Shown: one piece after another, positions 6,099-12,352 of the stretch | Numbering within the stretch: position 1 is the stretch's first letter | How the letters are laid out: the number at the start of each line of letters is the position of its first letter | Source: Stomatobaculum sp. | GTDB lineage: Bacteria > Bacillota_A > Clostridia > Lachnospirales > Lachnospiraceae | Reading direction: 5' to 3' | Length of the DNA: 14,204 nt | Assembly: GCA_017449925.1 (NCBI GenBank) | Contig: JAFSYO010000089.1 | Span: forward strand, 1 to 14,204 | Program-made: the position numbers and the translations under genes | Notes under the pieces: generated by a model | The model's database searches: none | The model's input: only the letters and a program-made list of their open reading frames with translations | What the model was told of the DNA's origin: nothing

Positions 6099-6137
6099 GC
6101 TTTAGTGCTTTTGACATCTGAGGACCCGGATGAGTAT

Positions 6138-6884
6138 ATGTGCACAAGTATTGCTGTAAATAAGAAAAAGACCATCATCGGCTGGAATCTGGATATTCTG
6201 GATATGGAGTACCGGGTCCGGCCTTCGGAGAGCGGCGTTTTCATTGAGATCAACGACCCGAAGGAGGGATGGCTCCCGCTGTTCGGGGCGAACGCCAGGG
6301 GCGATTTTGTGGGAATGCCGACTTGCTGGCCCTTCGACGCGAGGAGCGACCCGCCGGCATTATTTGCAGGAGATGCGGCAAAAGACGGGGCGGGAAACGG
6401 CTCAGGTGGGGCCGCGGGAAGCGGCACGAACATCATCATGCTGGATATCGACCTGCTGCTGCAGAAGAAGACCCTGCAGGAGATCCGGGACATTGCGGAC
6501 AAGGGCCCGGTGTACAGCATCCCCGGCGTCACCTTTATGGGTTCCCTTTCTGACGCGGAGGGGAATGTGCTCCATATCATACCGGGACAGGGCTGCCTGT
6601 ATTATGAAAGACCGGAATACAAGATCATGACGAATTTCTCTCCCTTCAAGCAGGATTCGGAGCAGCATCCCTGGATGGGCTGGGACAGGTACCAGAAGGC
6701 AGATGTCATGCTGCGGAACGCGGCGGAAGATTTCGACGTGAAGGACTGCTTCGCCGTCCTTAAGGAAGTGGCGCAGGAAGTCTGTCCCACCGTAGTCTCC
6801 ATGGTGTACGATGTGCAGGAGAGGACAGTATACTGGTGCGAAAACCGGGAGTGGGATATAATACAAATGTGGAAGTTTGATTAA
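6138..6884 (+). CDS. Short choloylglycine-hydrolase-like Ntn hydrolase
   Basis: A 248-residue protein whose start MCTSIAVNKKKTIIGWNLD matches the Cys2-nucleophile start of the choloylglycine (bile salt) hydrolase / penicillin V acylase group, where Met1 is removed and Cys2 attacks an amide bond. Asp19 (NLD) and Asn166 (IMTNFSPF) fit the expected active-site positions, and Arg184 (GWDRY) may match the later arginine. The arginine usually before NxD is tryptophan here, and the protein is shorter than the roughly 315-340 residues of bile salt hydrolases, so the substrate may differ. A Gly/Ala/Ser-rich stretch at about 77-97 looks like an inserted linker. I chose ATG 6138, not the in-frame GTG at 6105, because only 6138 exposes Cys2. 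No signal peptide is seen. The DUF3795 gene follows 18 bases later. Confidence 0.75.
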   Translation: MCTSIAVNKKKTIIGWNLDILDMEYRVRPSESGVFIEINDPKEGWLPLFGANARGDFVGMPTCWPFDARSDPPALFAGDAAKDGAGNGSGGAAGSGTNIIMLDIDLLLQKKTLQEIRDIADKGPVYSIPGVTFMGSLSDAEGNVLHIIPGQGCLYYERPEYKIMTNFSPFKQDSEQHPWMGWDRYQKADVMLRNAAEDFDVKDCFAVLKEVAQEVCPTVVSMVYDVQERTVYWCENREWDIIQMWKFD

Positions 6885-6902
6885 GACGGGAGGAATATAG
6901 AG

Positions 6903-7235
6903 ATGAAAGATTTAATTGGATACTGCGGACTGGATTGTGAGGCCTGCGATGCCCGCATCGCAACGGTGAATAACGACGATGAACTGCGAAAGAAGGTCGC
7001 AGAGCTCTGGTCAGACCTGAACGGCATTGATATCGCGCCTGAAATGATCAATTGCCTCGGCTGCCGTGTCGACGGCGTGAAAACGGTCTACTGCGATTCT
7101 CTGTGCCAGATCCGGCAGTGCGCCCTGGGCAGAAAGGTCGAGACCTGCGGAAGCTGCGGGGAGATGGGAACCTGCGAAAAGCTCGCCATGGTCACCAGCA
7201 ACAGCGAAGAGGCGCTGAAGAATCTGAAGGGTTGA
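6903..7235 (+). CDS. DUF3795 cysteine-rich protein
   Basis: A 110-residue protein starting MKDLIGYCGLDCEACDA, the recognisable DUF3795 opening. It has 11 cysteines (8, 12, 15, 51, 54, 64, 68, 73, 82, 85, 91), several in CxxC spacing, suggesting zinc or iron-sulfur binding. The family has no established function and is common in anaerobes. A GGGAGGA site lies about 10 bases before the ATG, and the gene follows the hydrolase by 18 bases, so they probably form one unit ended by the terminator at 7263. The 3' third (TSNSEEALKNLKG) lacks cysteines and is likely helical. Confidence 0.87.
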   Translation: MKDLIGYCGLDCEACDARIATVNNDDELRKKVAELWSDLNGIDIAPEMINCLGCRVDGVKTVYCDSLCQIRQCALGRKVETCGSCGEMGTCEKLAMVTSNSEEALKNLKG

Positions 7236-7262
7236 ATAACAATTGTTCGCAGAACTGAAAGA

Positions 7263-7311
7263 GGGCATCGCCCCAGTTAAGTAAGATCAACTGGGGCGAC
7301 GCCCTTTTTTT
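7263..7311 (+). terminator. Strong terminator between convergent genes
   Basis: Bases 7263-7278 pair with 7289-7304 over 16 positions with a single mismatch, around a 10-base loop, and seven T residues follow (7305-7311). It ends the hydrolase-DUF3795 unit and lies just beyond the end of the convergent asparaginase gene. The hairpin would also form in the reverse transcript, though without a good U-tail. Confidence 0.93.
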
Positions 7312-7340
7312 GTATTTTACGGTCTGATGGGGCAGGCCTG

Positions 7341-8354
7341 TCAAGTCTCCGCCTCGCCGCACAGAATATCGTGATTGATCTGATGGTAAAAACCGCGGCG
7401 GATGCTTTCATAGTCCCCGGGGTATTTCTTCAGCAGCCACATCAGCTTGGTAAGCGTTGCCTCCAGCGTCATGTCATAGGCTTCGATGATCTTGAAATCC
7501 TCCTTTACACGCTTCCCCACCTGGTAGATTTCCATCCCTGAGCCTTCATTCACCACCTGGGTCGCCATGACCGTGAACTTCCCCTGCTGAGCCCATTTCT
7601 TCATCTCTTTGTAGAACTGTCCGGAAAGTTGTTCAGGCAGGCCTCCCACGCCGAAGCTTTCAATGACGATGCAGTCATAATTTTCAAACAGGTAAGAGAG
7701 CATTTCCGGACGGGATCCGGGGATCAGTTTCATGACACAGATCGAGCTGCTTAATTCCTCCGAAAAACGCACGCGGCTCCTCATCGGCTCCTCCGGAATA
7801 TACCGGATAATACGCCCGTCCTGCAGCCGGGCCAGAACGGGGAAATTGATGCTGTGGAATGCGTTGAAATTCCGGGACATCATTTTCTTTGCCCTCGTTC
7901 CCGCAATGACGTTTCCGTCAAATACCAGGACTACATTCTGCGAATCCTCGTCGCAGGCGTAGAGAATACTGTCCCGCAGGTTCCGCCGGGCATCTGATTC
8001 TTCTCTTTCGATCGGTTTCTGGGATCCGGTCAGGACGATGGGTTTCCTGGAATTCTGCACCATGTAGGACAGGGCCGCCGCGGTATAGGCCATGGTGTCC
8101 GTTCCGTGGGTGATGACAAAACCGTCGTACCGGTCGTAGTTTTTCCGGATCGTCCCTGCGATTTCCGACCAGACAGCCGGCGTCATATTGCTGCTGTCAA
8201 TATTGCAGACCTGAAGGAAATCAATATCGCAGAACGCTTTCACGTCCGGCACAAAGGACAGGATATCCTGCGCCGTAAGGATCGGCTTCAGGCCCTGTTC
8301 TGTTTTCCCTGAAGCGATGGTGCCGCCGGTTCCGATCAGCAGGATTTTTTTCAT
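7341..8354 (-). CDS. ansA: Type I (cytoplasmic) L-asparaginase
   Basis: Hydrolyses asparagine to aspartate and ammonia. The 337 residues carry the two asparaginase signatures: IGTGGTIAS at 7-15 (Thr12 is the expected nucleophile) and ITHGTDTMAY at 81-90 (Thr85-Asp86 of the catalytic group). Supporting residues are Ser54-Ser55 in NIDSSNMTP and the lysines at 156-157 after AGTRA. No signal peptide is present, so it acts in the cytoplasm, as expected of the AnsA type. AAGGAG lies 9 bases before the ATG. The gene starts 20 bases after the AEC permease stop, so the two form a reverse-strand operon. Some family members act on other amides or as part of glutamyl-tRNA amidotransferases (GatD), but the extra GatD N-terminal domain is absent. 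Confidence 0.93.
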   Translation of the reverse strand: MKKILLIGTGGTIASGKTEQGLKPILTAQDILSFVPDVKAFCDIDFLQVCNIDSSNMTPAVWSEIAGTIRKNYDRYDGFVITHGTDTMAYTAAALSYMVQNSRKPIVLTGSQKPIEREESDARRNLRDSILYACDEDSQNVVLVFDGNVIAGTRAKKMMSRNFNAFHSINFPVLARLQDGRIIRYIPEEPMRSRVRFSEELSSSICVMKLIPGSRPEMLSYLFENYDCIVIESFGVGGLPEQLSGQFYKEMKKWAQQGKFTVMATQVVNEGSGMEIYQVGKRVKEDFKIIEAYDMTLEATLTKLMWLLKKYPGDYESIRRGFYHQINHDILCGEAET

Positions 8355-8374
8355 AAACTGTTACTCCTTAGTGT

Positions 8375-9313
8375 TCAAAGAAGCATGCAGATGAGAGGGA
8401 TGGTCAGCATGCACAGCAGATTCTGCATGAACAGAAGCTTTGCGCCAAGCTCCGTGTTTCCATGGTACATTTCCGTGAGCATAGCCGTGACGCCAGGCGC
8501 GGGCATGGCGAAGAGCAGTGTCGCGACCGGGGTGATCAGCGGATTCTGGATCGGCAGGAGCCGCAGCACGAACAGGATCAGTATAGGCCACACCAGGAGG
8601 CGGATAAAGGAAGAGGAATAGACGTCGCAGTCTGTGAACAGCGAGCGGCCGGAGCTCTTTCCCAGGGCCATGCCGGCGACGATCATGGAGAGAGGCGTCG
8701 TGATGCCGGAGAGATGCTGAAGCGGGATGATCAGGAGATTCGGCACCTTGAGGCGGCAGAAATAGAATATCAGGCTGAGGACCAGCGCCAGGTTGATGTT
8801 CGAGAAGAGAACCGAACGCATATCCAGAGGCTGTGCTTTCTCACCGCTGTCTTTGCTGATCTCCATCGCCCCGTAGGAATAGGTATATACGTTCAGAGTC
8901 ATGTTGATCATGACGGCAAGGGCCAGGCCCTCCGGGCCGAAGAGATTCAACACTACGGGAAAGCCCATGAAGCCGGTATTGCAGAAGGCTGCGCAGTAGG
9001 ACCAGACTCCCCGGCGGCCTTCCGGAATCTTCAGAAGTATGGAGAGCCGGTCGGAGGCAAAGAGCATGAACGGAAAGTAAATCAGGCCGATGGCGGTGAC
9101 GATCAGGCAGTCGCGGAGGAACGTGGGGTCATATTCCCGCAGCGCCAGGGAAACAAAGATGGTGCAGGGCAGAGTCACCTTCAGGAGAAGGGCAGAGAAG
9201 GGCGCCGAGGCCTCGGGCTTCAGGATCCCGGTCCGGACCGTGAGCCAGCCCACGCCGATCAGAAGAAACAGACCGAAAAGATTTGTTAAAACAACGTTGA
9301 AATCCAAATTCAA
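8375..9313 (-). CDS. AEC (auxin efflux carrier) family permease
   Basis: A 312-residue integral membrane protein with about ten hydrophobic segments. Recognisable AEC features are the N-terminal LFLLIGVGWLTVRTGIL, LLLKVTLPCTIFVSL, FCNTGFMGFPVVLNLFG (the conserved N-T-G-F/N-x-G-x-P stretch) and PLSMIVAGMALG, with the tail TLLFAMPAPGVTAMLTEMY. Family members move organic acids such as malate or other anions; the substrate is unknown. I chose a TTG start at 9313 because a perfect GGAGGTG lies 6 bases upstream and the reading frame's earlier ATGs (9346, 9334) have no ribosome site and would place that site inside the gene. It is followed 20 bases later by L-asparaginase, suggesting a link to amino acid or dicarboxylate exchange, though that is inference. 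Confidence 0.88.
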   Translation of the reverse strand: MNLDFNVVLTNLFGLFLLIGVGWLTVRTGILKPEASAPFSALLLKVTLPCTIFVSLALREYDPTFLRDCLIVTAIGLIYFPFMLFASDRLSILLKIPEGRRGVWSYCAAFCNTGFMGFPVVLNLFGPEGLALAVMINMTLNVYTYSYGAMEISKDSGEKAQPLDMRSVLFSNINLALVLSLIFYFCRLKVPNLLIIPLQHLSGITTPLSMIVAGMALGKSSGRSLFTDCDVYSSSFIRLLVWPILILFVLRLLPIQNPLITPVATLLFAMPAPGVTAMLTEMYHGNTELGAKLLFMQNLLCMLTIPLICMLL

Positions 9314-9319
9314 GTGAAA

Positions 9320-9326
9320 CACCTCC
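9320..9326 (-). promoter_or_regulatory. Strong ribosome site fixing a TTG start
   Basis: GGAGGTG on the reverse strand, 6 bases before TTG 9313-9311. It decides the start of the AEC permease against two upstream in-frame ATGs at 9346 and 9334. Confidence 0.7.
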
Positions 9327-9416
9327 AAAAACATTCCGGACAACAAATGTCAGTTCAACTTGTATGTTAACAGCTGTACAGAGAAGATGCAATTCCAGAG
9401 CAAAAACTCAAAAAAT

Positions 9417-9429
9417 ACTGTTTTACAGT
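9417..9429. promoter_or_regulatory. Dyad ACTGT-TTT-ACAGT overlapping a promoter (possible operator)
   Basis: A perfect 5-base inverted repeat with a 3-base centre, in the divergent region between the AEC permease and the truncated ilvD. It covers the -35 box of the forward promoter (9422-9427), so a repressor bound here could control that unit and possibly the reverse one. Too short to name a regulator. Confidence 0.4.
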
Positions 9430-9450
9430 TGTTGTCGAAAGCCATATGAT
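9422..9450 (+). promoter_or_regulatory. Promoter of the ilvD-fragment / chorismate mutase unit
   Basis: TTTACA (9422-9427), 17 bases, then TATGAT (9445-9450), each matching consensus at 5 of 6 positions. Transcription would begin near 9457, about 50 bases before the ATG of the ilvD fragment. Confidence 0.6.
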
Positions 9451-9508
9451 AAGAATACAGACAGCAGAGTCCGAAAAACTGAGGAACCGCCAGGGACAGG
9501 AAATACTT

Positions 9509-9754
9509 ATGGAGAAAAATTATCCGGAGATGCATTTTAAAGATTACAGGAGCGGTATTCTGACCAACGGGATCGAGCGTTCTGCCCACCGTGCATTGCT
9601 TTACAGCACAGGGCTTGACACAGATGACCTGAAAAAACCGCTGATCGCGGTGGTCGACTCCTTTACGGAAATGGTTCCGGGACATATTCACCTCCGCAGC
9701 GTCGCGGACAAGGGCGCTGTGCTGAAGCGCCCGGAGGAGATGGAAAAGGCCTGA
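9509..9754 (+). pseudogene. ilvD: Truncated dihydroxy-acid dehydratase (N-terminal fragment only)
   Basis: The 81-residue frame begins MEKNYPEMHFKDYRSGILTNGIERSAHRALLYSTGLD and continues KPLIAVVDSFTEMVPGHIHLRSVADKG, matching the first 60-70 residues of dihydroxy-acid dehydratase (about 550-620 residues when whole; final-but-one step of valine/isoleucine synthesis). After VADKG the similarity stops and 13 unrelated residues lead to a TGA. The cluster-binding cysteines and the rest of the enzyme are absent, so it cannot be active. ATG 9509 has an ACAGGA site 7 bases upstream; the frame is open to 9446 without one. The stop lies just before the chorismate mutase gene. I read it as a deletion remnant that still supplies promoter and translation to the downstream genes. 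A retained small protein is possible but less likely. Confidence 0.75.
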
Positions 9755-9791
9755 AATGGCAGAACATGACATAAAAACAGGAAGAACTGAT

Positions 9792-10079
9792 ATGGATCTG
9801 AAGGAAGCGAGAAAAGAAATCGACCGTATCGACCGGCAGATGGTGGAACTCCTCCGGGAGCGGCTCGGCGTGTGCGATGAGATTGCGAAATATAAAGGGG
9901 AACACGGTCTTCCGCTGACGGACGCGGCGCGGGAGAGGGAAAAACTGTGCGAGGTCTCCGAACTGATTGGGGAGGAACTGAGCAGCTATGCGGTGGAACT
10001 CTATTCCGTAATCTTTGAGATATGCAAGAAAAGACAGGCCGATTACTGCACGGGAGACTCGAAAGAAACATGTATTTGA
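9792..10079 (+). CDS. Chorismate mutase (AroQ type)
   Basis: A small all-helical enzyme converting chorismate to prephenate, the first committed step to Phe and Tyr. The 95 residues start MDLKEARKEIDRIDRQMVELLRERLGVCDEIAKYKG and go on to LTDAAREREKL; the spaced Arg, Lys, Asp, Arg and Glu residues match the AroQ active-site pattern (R-x-x-I-D-x-x-D, R, K-x-x-x, D-x-x-R-E). It stands alone, without a prephenate dehydratase or dehydrogenase domain. I prefer ATG 9792, which has AGGAAG 7 bases upstream and fits family starts; ATG 9756, two bases after the ilvD fragment's stop with AAAAGG before it, would add 12 residues. Its end overlaps the next gene by 10 bases. Confidence 0.88.
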   Translation: MDLKEARKEIDRIDRQMVELLRERLGVCDEIAKYKGEHGLPLTDAAREREKLCEVSELIGEELSSYAVELYSVIFEICKKRQADYCTGDSKETCI

Positions 10080-10651
10080 AAAAAGAACAGCGGAAGCAGG
10101 CAATAGCCGCGCGGCGCGCCCTGACTTCCGAAAAAAGAGCAGAAAAGAGCCGCATCATCTGCAGCCGGTTTGCTGAATATATAGAAGAACTGGCAGCAGA
10201 GCGAAAAGAGGCCGGCCTTCCTCCAATTAAAACCATCTTCTCCTATGCAGCAGCCTGGGATGAGGTCGATCTTACAGAGTTCCACCAGTGGGCAGAGACC
10301 CGGGGAATACGGATCGCGTATCCTTTGTGTCATGGCAAGGGGATCATGGAAGCGGTCCTGCCGGGAAACGCCTGGCGGACCGGCGCTTACGGTATTCTTG
10401 AGCCGGTGCCGGAATATGCGCTGCCGGTAAAGCTGGAGGAAATAGACCTGTGCATCATCCCCTGCGTGGCCTTTGACGGTCACGGAGGGCGGCTTGGTCA
10501 CGGCGCAGGATATTACGACAGATACCTGCCGAAGCTTCGGAAGGACGCGGCCCTGGTCCTGGCGGCATTTGAGGAGCAGCGGCTGGAAGATGTGCAGATG
10601 GATGAGAATGATGTTGCCATCCCGGTCAGTATTTCAGATGGAGACTTGTGA
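10070..10651 (+). CDS. 5-formyltetrahydrofolate cyclo-ligase
   Basis: Converts 5-formyl-THF to 5,10-methenyl-THF using ATP, returning stored folate to the one-carbon pool; cytoplasmic. The 193 residues show a basic N-terminus MYLKKEQRKQAIAARRALT (substrate/ATP-binding region in the family), FSYAAAWDEVDL, RIAYPLCHGKGIM, LCIIPCVAFDGHGGRLGHGAGYYDRYL (the family signature G-x-R-L-G-x-G-x-G-Y-Y-D-R) and the tail EENDVAIPVS-like EDVQMDENDVAIPVS. ATG 10070 overlaps the end of the chorismate mutase gene; the frame is open further to 10022 but those residues do not look like the family. Translation is probably coupled to the gene upstream. The ribosome site is weak (GAAAG). Confidence 0.92.
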   Translation: MYLKKEQRKQAIAARRALTSEKRAEKSRIICSRFAEYIEELAAERKEAGLPPIKTIFSYAAAWDEVDLTEFHQWAETRGIRIAYPLCHGKGIMEAVLPGNAWRTGAYGILEPVPEYALPVKLEEIDLCIIPCVAFDGHGGRLGHGAGYYDRYLPKLRKDAALVLAAFEEQRLEDVQMDENDVAIPVSISDGDL

Positions 10652-10674
10652 AAAATCGAAAACCGTTGTATAAA
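10646..10674 (+). promoter_or_regulatory. Promoter of the tctCBA transporter operon
   Basis: TTGTGA (10646-10651), 17 bases, then TATAAA (10669-10674). The -35 box lies in the last codons of the cyclo-ligase gene. No terminator is seen between the two units, so read-through is possible as well. Confidence 0.55.
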
Positions 10675-10721
10675 TAGCTGTAATTATCCGAAATAAAAAG
10701 TTGTAAAAAGGCAGAAAACAT

Positions 10722-11849
10722 ATGATACGAATCAATAGAAGGAATGTGATAAAGCTGCTGCTGGCGGCTGGAATGACGGCGCTTCTCGCGTCCTGCGGAG
10801 GCTCCGGAGCAGCAGGCACCACGGCAGGCAGCACAGAGACAACTGCCGCTGCGCAGACTGGCGGCTCCGAAACAGCAGCGGAGAGCGCCGCACCGGCAGC
10901 TGCGGCGGTGGATTATCCCAAGAAGAGCATCACAATGATCATCCCCTACGGCGCCGGCGGGACCACGGACCTTGTGGGCAGGCAGCTGGCCATTGCCCTG
11001 GAGAAGCAGCTGAAGCAGTCCATCGTGGTGGAGAATGTGCCGGGGGCTTCAGGTTCCGTGGGAACGGAGACTGCCCTGCAGGCGGAGCCGGATGGCTACA
11101 CTTTGCTTCTCACGGCAGACAGCCTGGGGACCCAGCGAGTGATGGGCATCAGCGAAATGAGCTACAACGATTTCTCGCCCATCCTGCCCATTGCCAACGA
11201 TCCGAAGGTCATGGTGGTCGCGAAGGATTCCGAATATGAAACAATCCAGGATCTGCTGGACGCGATGAAGGAGAAGCCCGGGAAGATCAAGATGAGTTAC
11301 ACAGGCCCCGGCGGTTCCGGCCATATCCAGGCACTGCTCCTGAACCGGTACGGTTATGAGCCCTCCATGACCGCCTACAACAGCGGCGCGGAAGGCATTA
11401 CCGCGGTGCTGGGACATCAGGTGGACTTCACGAACTCCAACTACTCCACGGTCGCTTCCTATATTGAAAGCGGCGATCTGAGGCTTCTGGCGGTCTGTTC
11501 CGTGGATCCGCTCCCGGCGCACCCGGAGGCGGTCACGCTGGCTTCCGTGATGGAGGGCAGCGAGGAAATGATGAGCATGCCCTACACGCCCCTCAGCCTC
11601 ATCGTGAACAAGGATGTGCCGGAAGACGTGAAGGAAGTGCTTCGCACCGCGGCAAAGGCGGCGGTGAAGGATCCTGAGTTTGAGAAATACATGGATGACA
11701 ACTGCATTGAGAAACTGTACGAAAAGTACGAGACGGTGGAAGATGCGGAAAAATTCTTCGCAGAGTGGGAATCCGAGATTTCCTGGATGCTTTACGATGC
11801 CGGCGCGGCAGTGAAGAGTCCGGAGGAGTTCGGGATCCCGAAGCCGTGA
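10722..11849 (+). CDS. tctC: Tripartite tricarboxylate transporter substrate-binding lipoprotein (TctC/Bug family)
   Basis: The extracellular binding protein of a TTT transporter. The 375 residues begin with a positively charged stretch, a hydrophobic core and the lipobox LLASC, making Cys25 the lipid anchor. A Ser/Thr/Ala/Gly-rich linker follows (about 26-63), then the TctC fold: PKKSITMIIPYGAGGTTDLVGRQLA, VVENVPGASGSVGTETAL, DGYTLLLT and SYTGPGGSGHIQALLL. These are standard Bug-family landmarks; ligands are usually carboxylates such as citrate or other dicarboxylic and aromatic acids, not decidable here. The start NRRNVIK also resembles a weak twin-arginine motif. The stop overlaps the GTG start of tctB by GTGA. 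A promoter precedes it at 10646. Confidence 0.93.
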   Translation: MIRINRRNVIKLLLAAGMTALLASCGGSGAAGTTAGSTETTAAAQTGGSETAAESAAPAAAAVDYPKKSITMIIPYGAGGTTDLVGRQLAIALEKQLKQSIVVENVPGASGSVGTETALQAEPDGYTLLLTADSLGTQRVMGISEMSYNDFSPILPIANDPKVMVVAKDSEYETIQDLLDAMKEKPGKIKMSYTGPGGSGHIQALLLNRYGYEPSMTAYNSGAEGITAVLGHQVDFTNSNYSTVASYIESGDLRLLAVCSVDPLPAHPEAVTLASVMEGSEEMMSMPYTPLSLIVNKDVPEDVKEVLRTAAKAAVKDPEFEKYMDDNCIEKLYEKYETVEDAEKFFAEWESEISWMLYDAGAAVKSPEEFGIPKP

Positions 11850-12322
11850 CCGCGAAAAAAAGCGCCCGGGAGGCACTGTTCATCGGTGCCTGTTCTGCGG
11901 CGCTTCTTGCCTATTCGCTCTATCATCACCATTTCGACCGTAACGTGACGGAGTGGAAGACGTCCCCGTTCCTCTTCCCGACGCTGATCTCAGTGTTCGG
12001 CCTGCTGCTGATGTTCCTGCTCCTTGCGGAAGCAAAGCGTGAAACAGAAAAAGCCGGAGAGGAAACAGAACTAAAAGCCGGGGAGGCGGCAAAACCTGCT
12101 TTCCTGAAAGGGAACGTCGTGCCGGCCTTCATCGCGGTTTCCGTGGCCTATGACCTTCTGATGCCGCATCTGCACTTTATCCCGTCCACTGTTCTTTATC
12201 TTTCCGGCCTGCTACTTCTTTTGGGAGAGCGAAAGCCGAGGAACATCCTCCTTCTGTCTTGTATTGCGACGGGAGCGGTGTGGTTCCTGTTCGGTATGCT
12301 GCTGCATGTGCGGCTGCCGTGA
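11846..12322 (+). CDS. tctB: Tripartite tricarboxylate transporter small membrane subunit (TctB)
   Basis: A 158-residue membrane protein with about four hydrophobic segments: ALFIGACSAALLAYSLY, FPTLISVFGLLLMFLLL, VPAFIAVSVAYDLLM and TVLYLSGLLLLLG / ILLLSCIATGAVWFLFGMLL. A charged loop (AKRETEKAGEETELKAGEAAK) separates the first and second pairs. Size, topology and position between tctC and tctA identify it, as sequence conservation in TctB is low. I chose GTG 11846, whose GTGA overlaps the tctC stop, a typical coupling arrangement; the frame is open further upstream inside tctC (to 11765), but that part is a shadow. tctA follows 30 bases later. Confidence 0.85.
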   Translation: MTAKKSAREALFIGACSAALLAYSLYHHHFDRNVTEWKTSPFLFPTLISVFGLLLMFLLLAEAKRETEKAGEETELKAGEAAKPAFLKGNVVPAFIAVSVAYDLLMPHLHFIPSTVLYLSGLLLLLGERKPRNILLLSCIATGAVWFLFGMLLHVRLP

Positions 12323-12352
12323 TTTTAAGACTGCATTAATAAGAGAGAGCTT

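Noticed and set aside
6105..6137. GTG 6105 as start of the Ntn hydrolase
   Set aside because: It follows directly on the terminator's T-run without a ribosome site and would bury the catalytic Cys2.
8462..9289. A 275-codon forward frame opposite the AEC permease
   Set aside because: Antisense shadow rich in charged residues and Gly/Gln; the reverse frame has membrane segments and AEC motifs.
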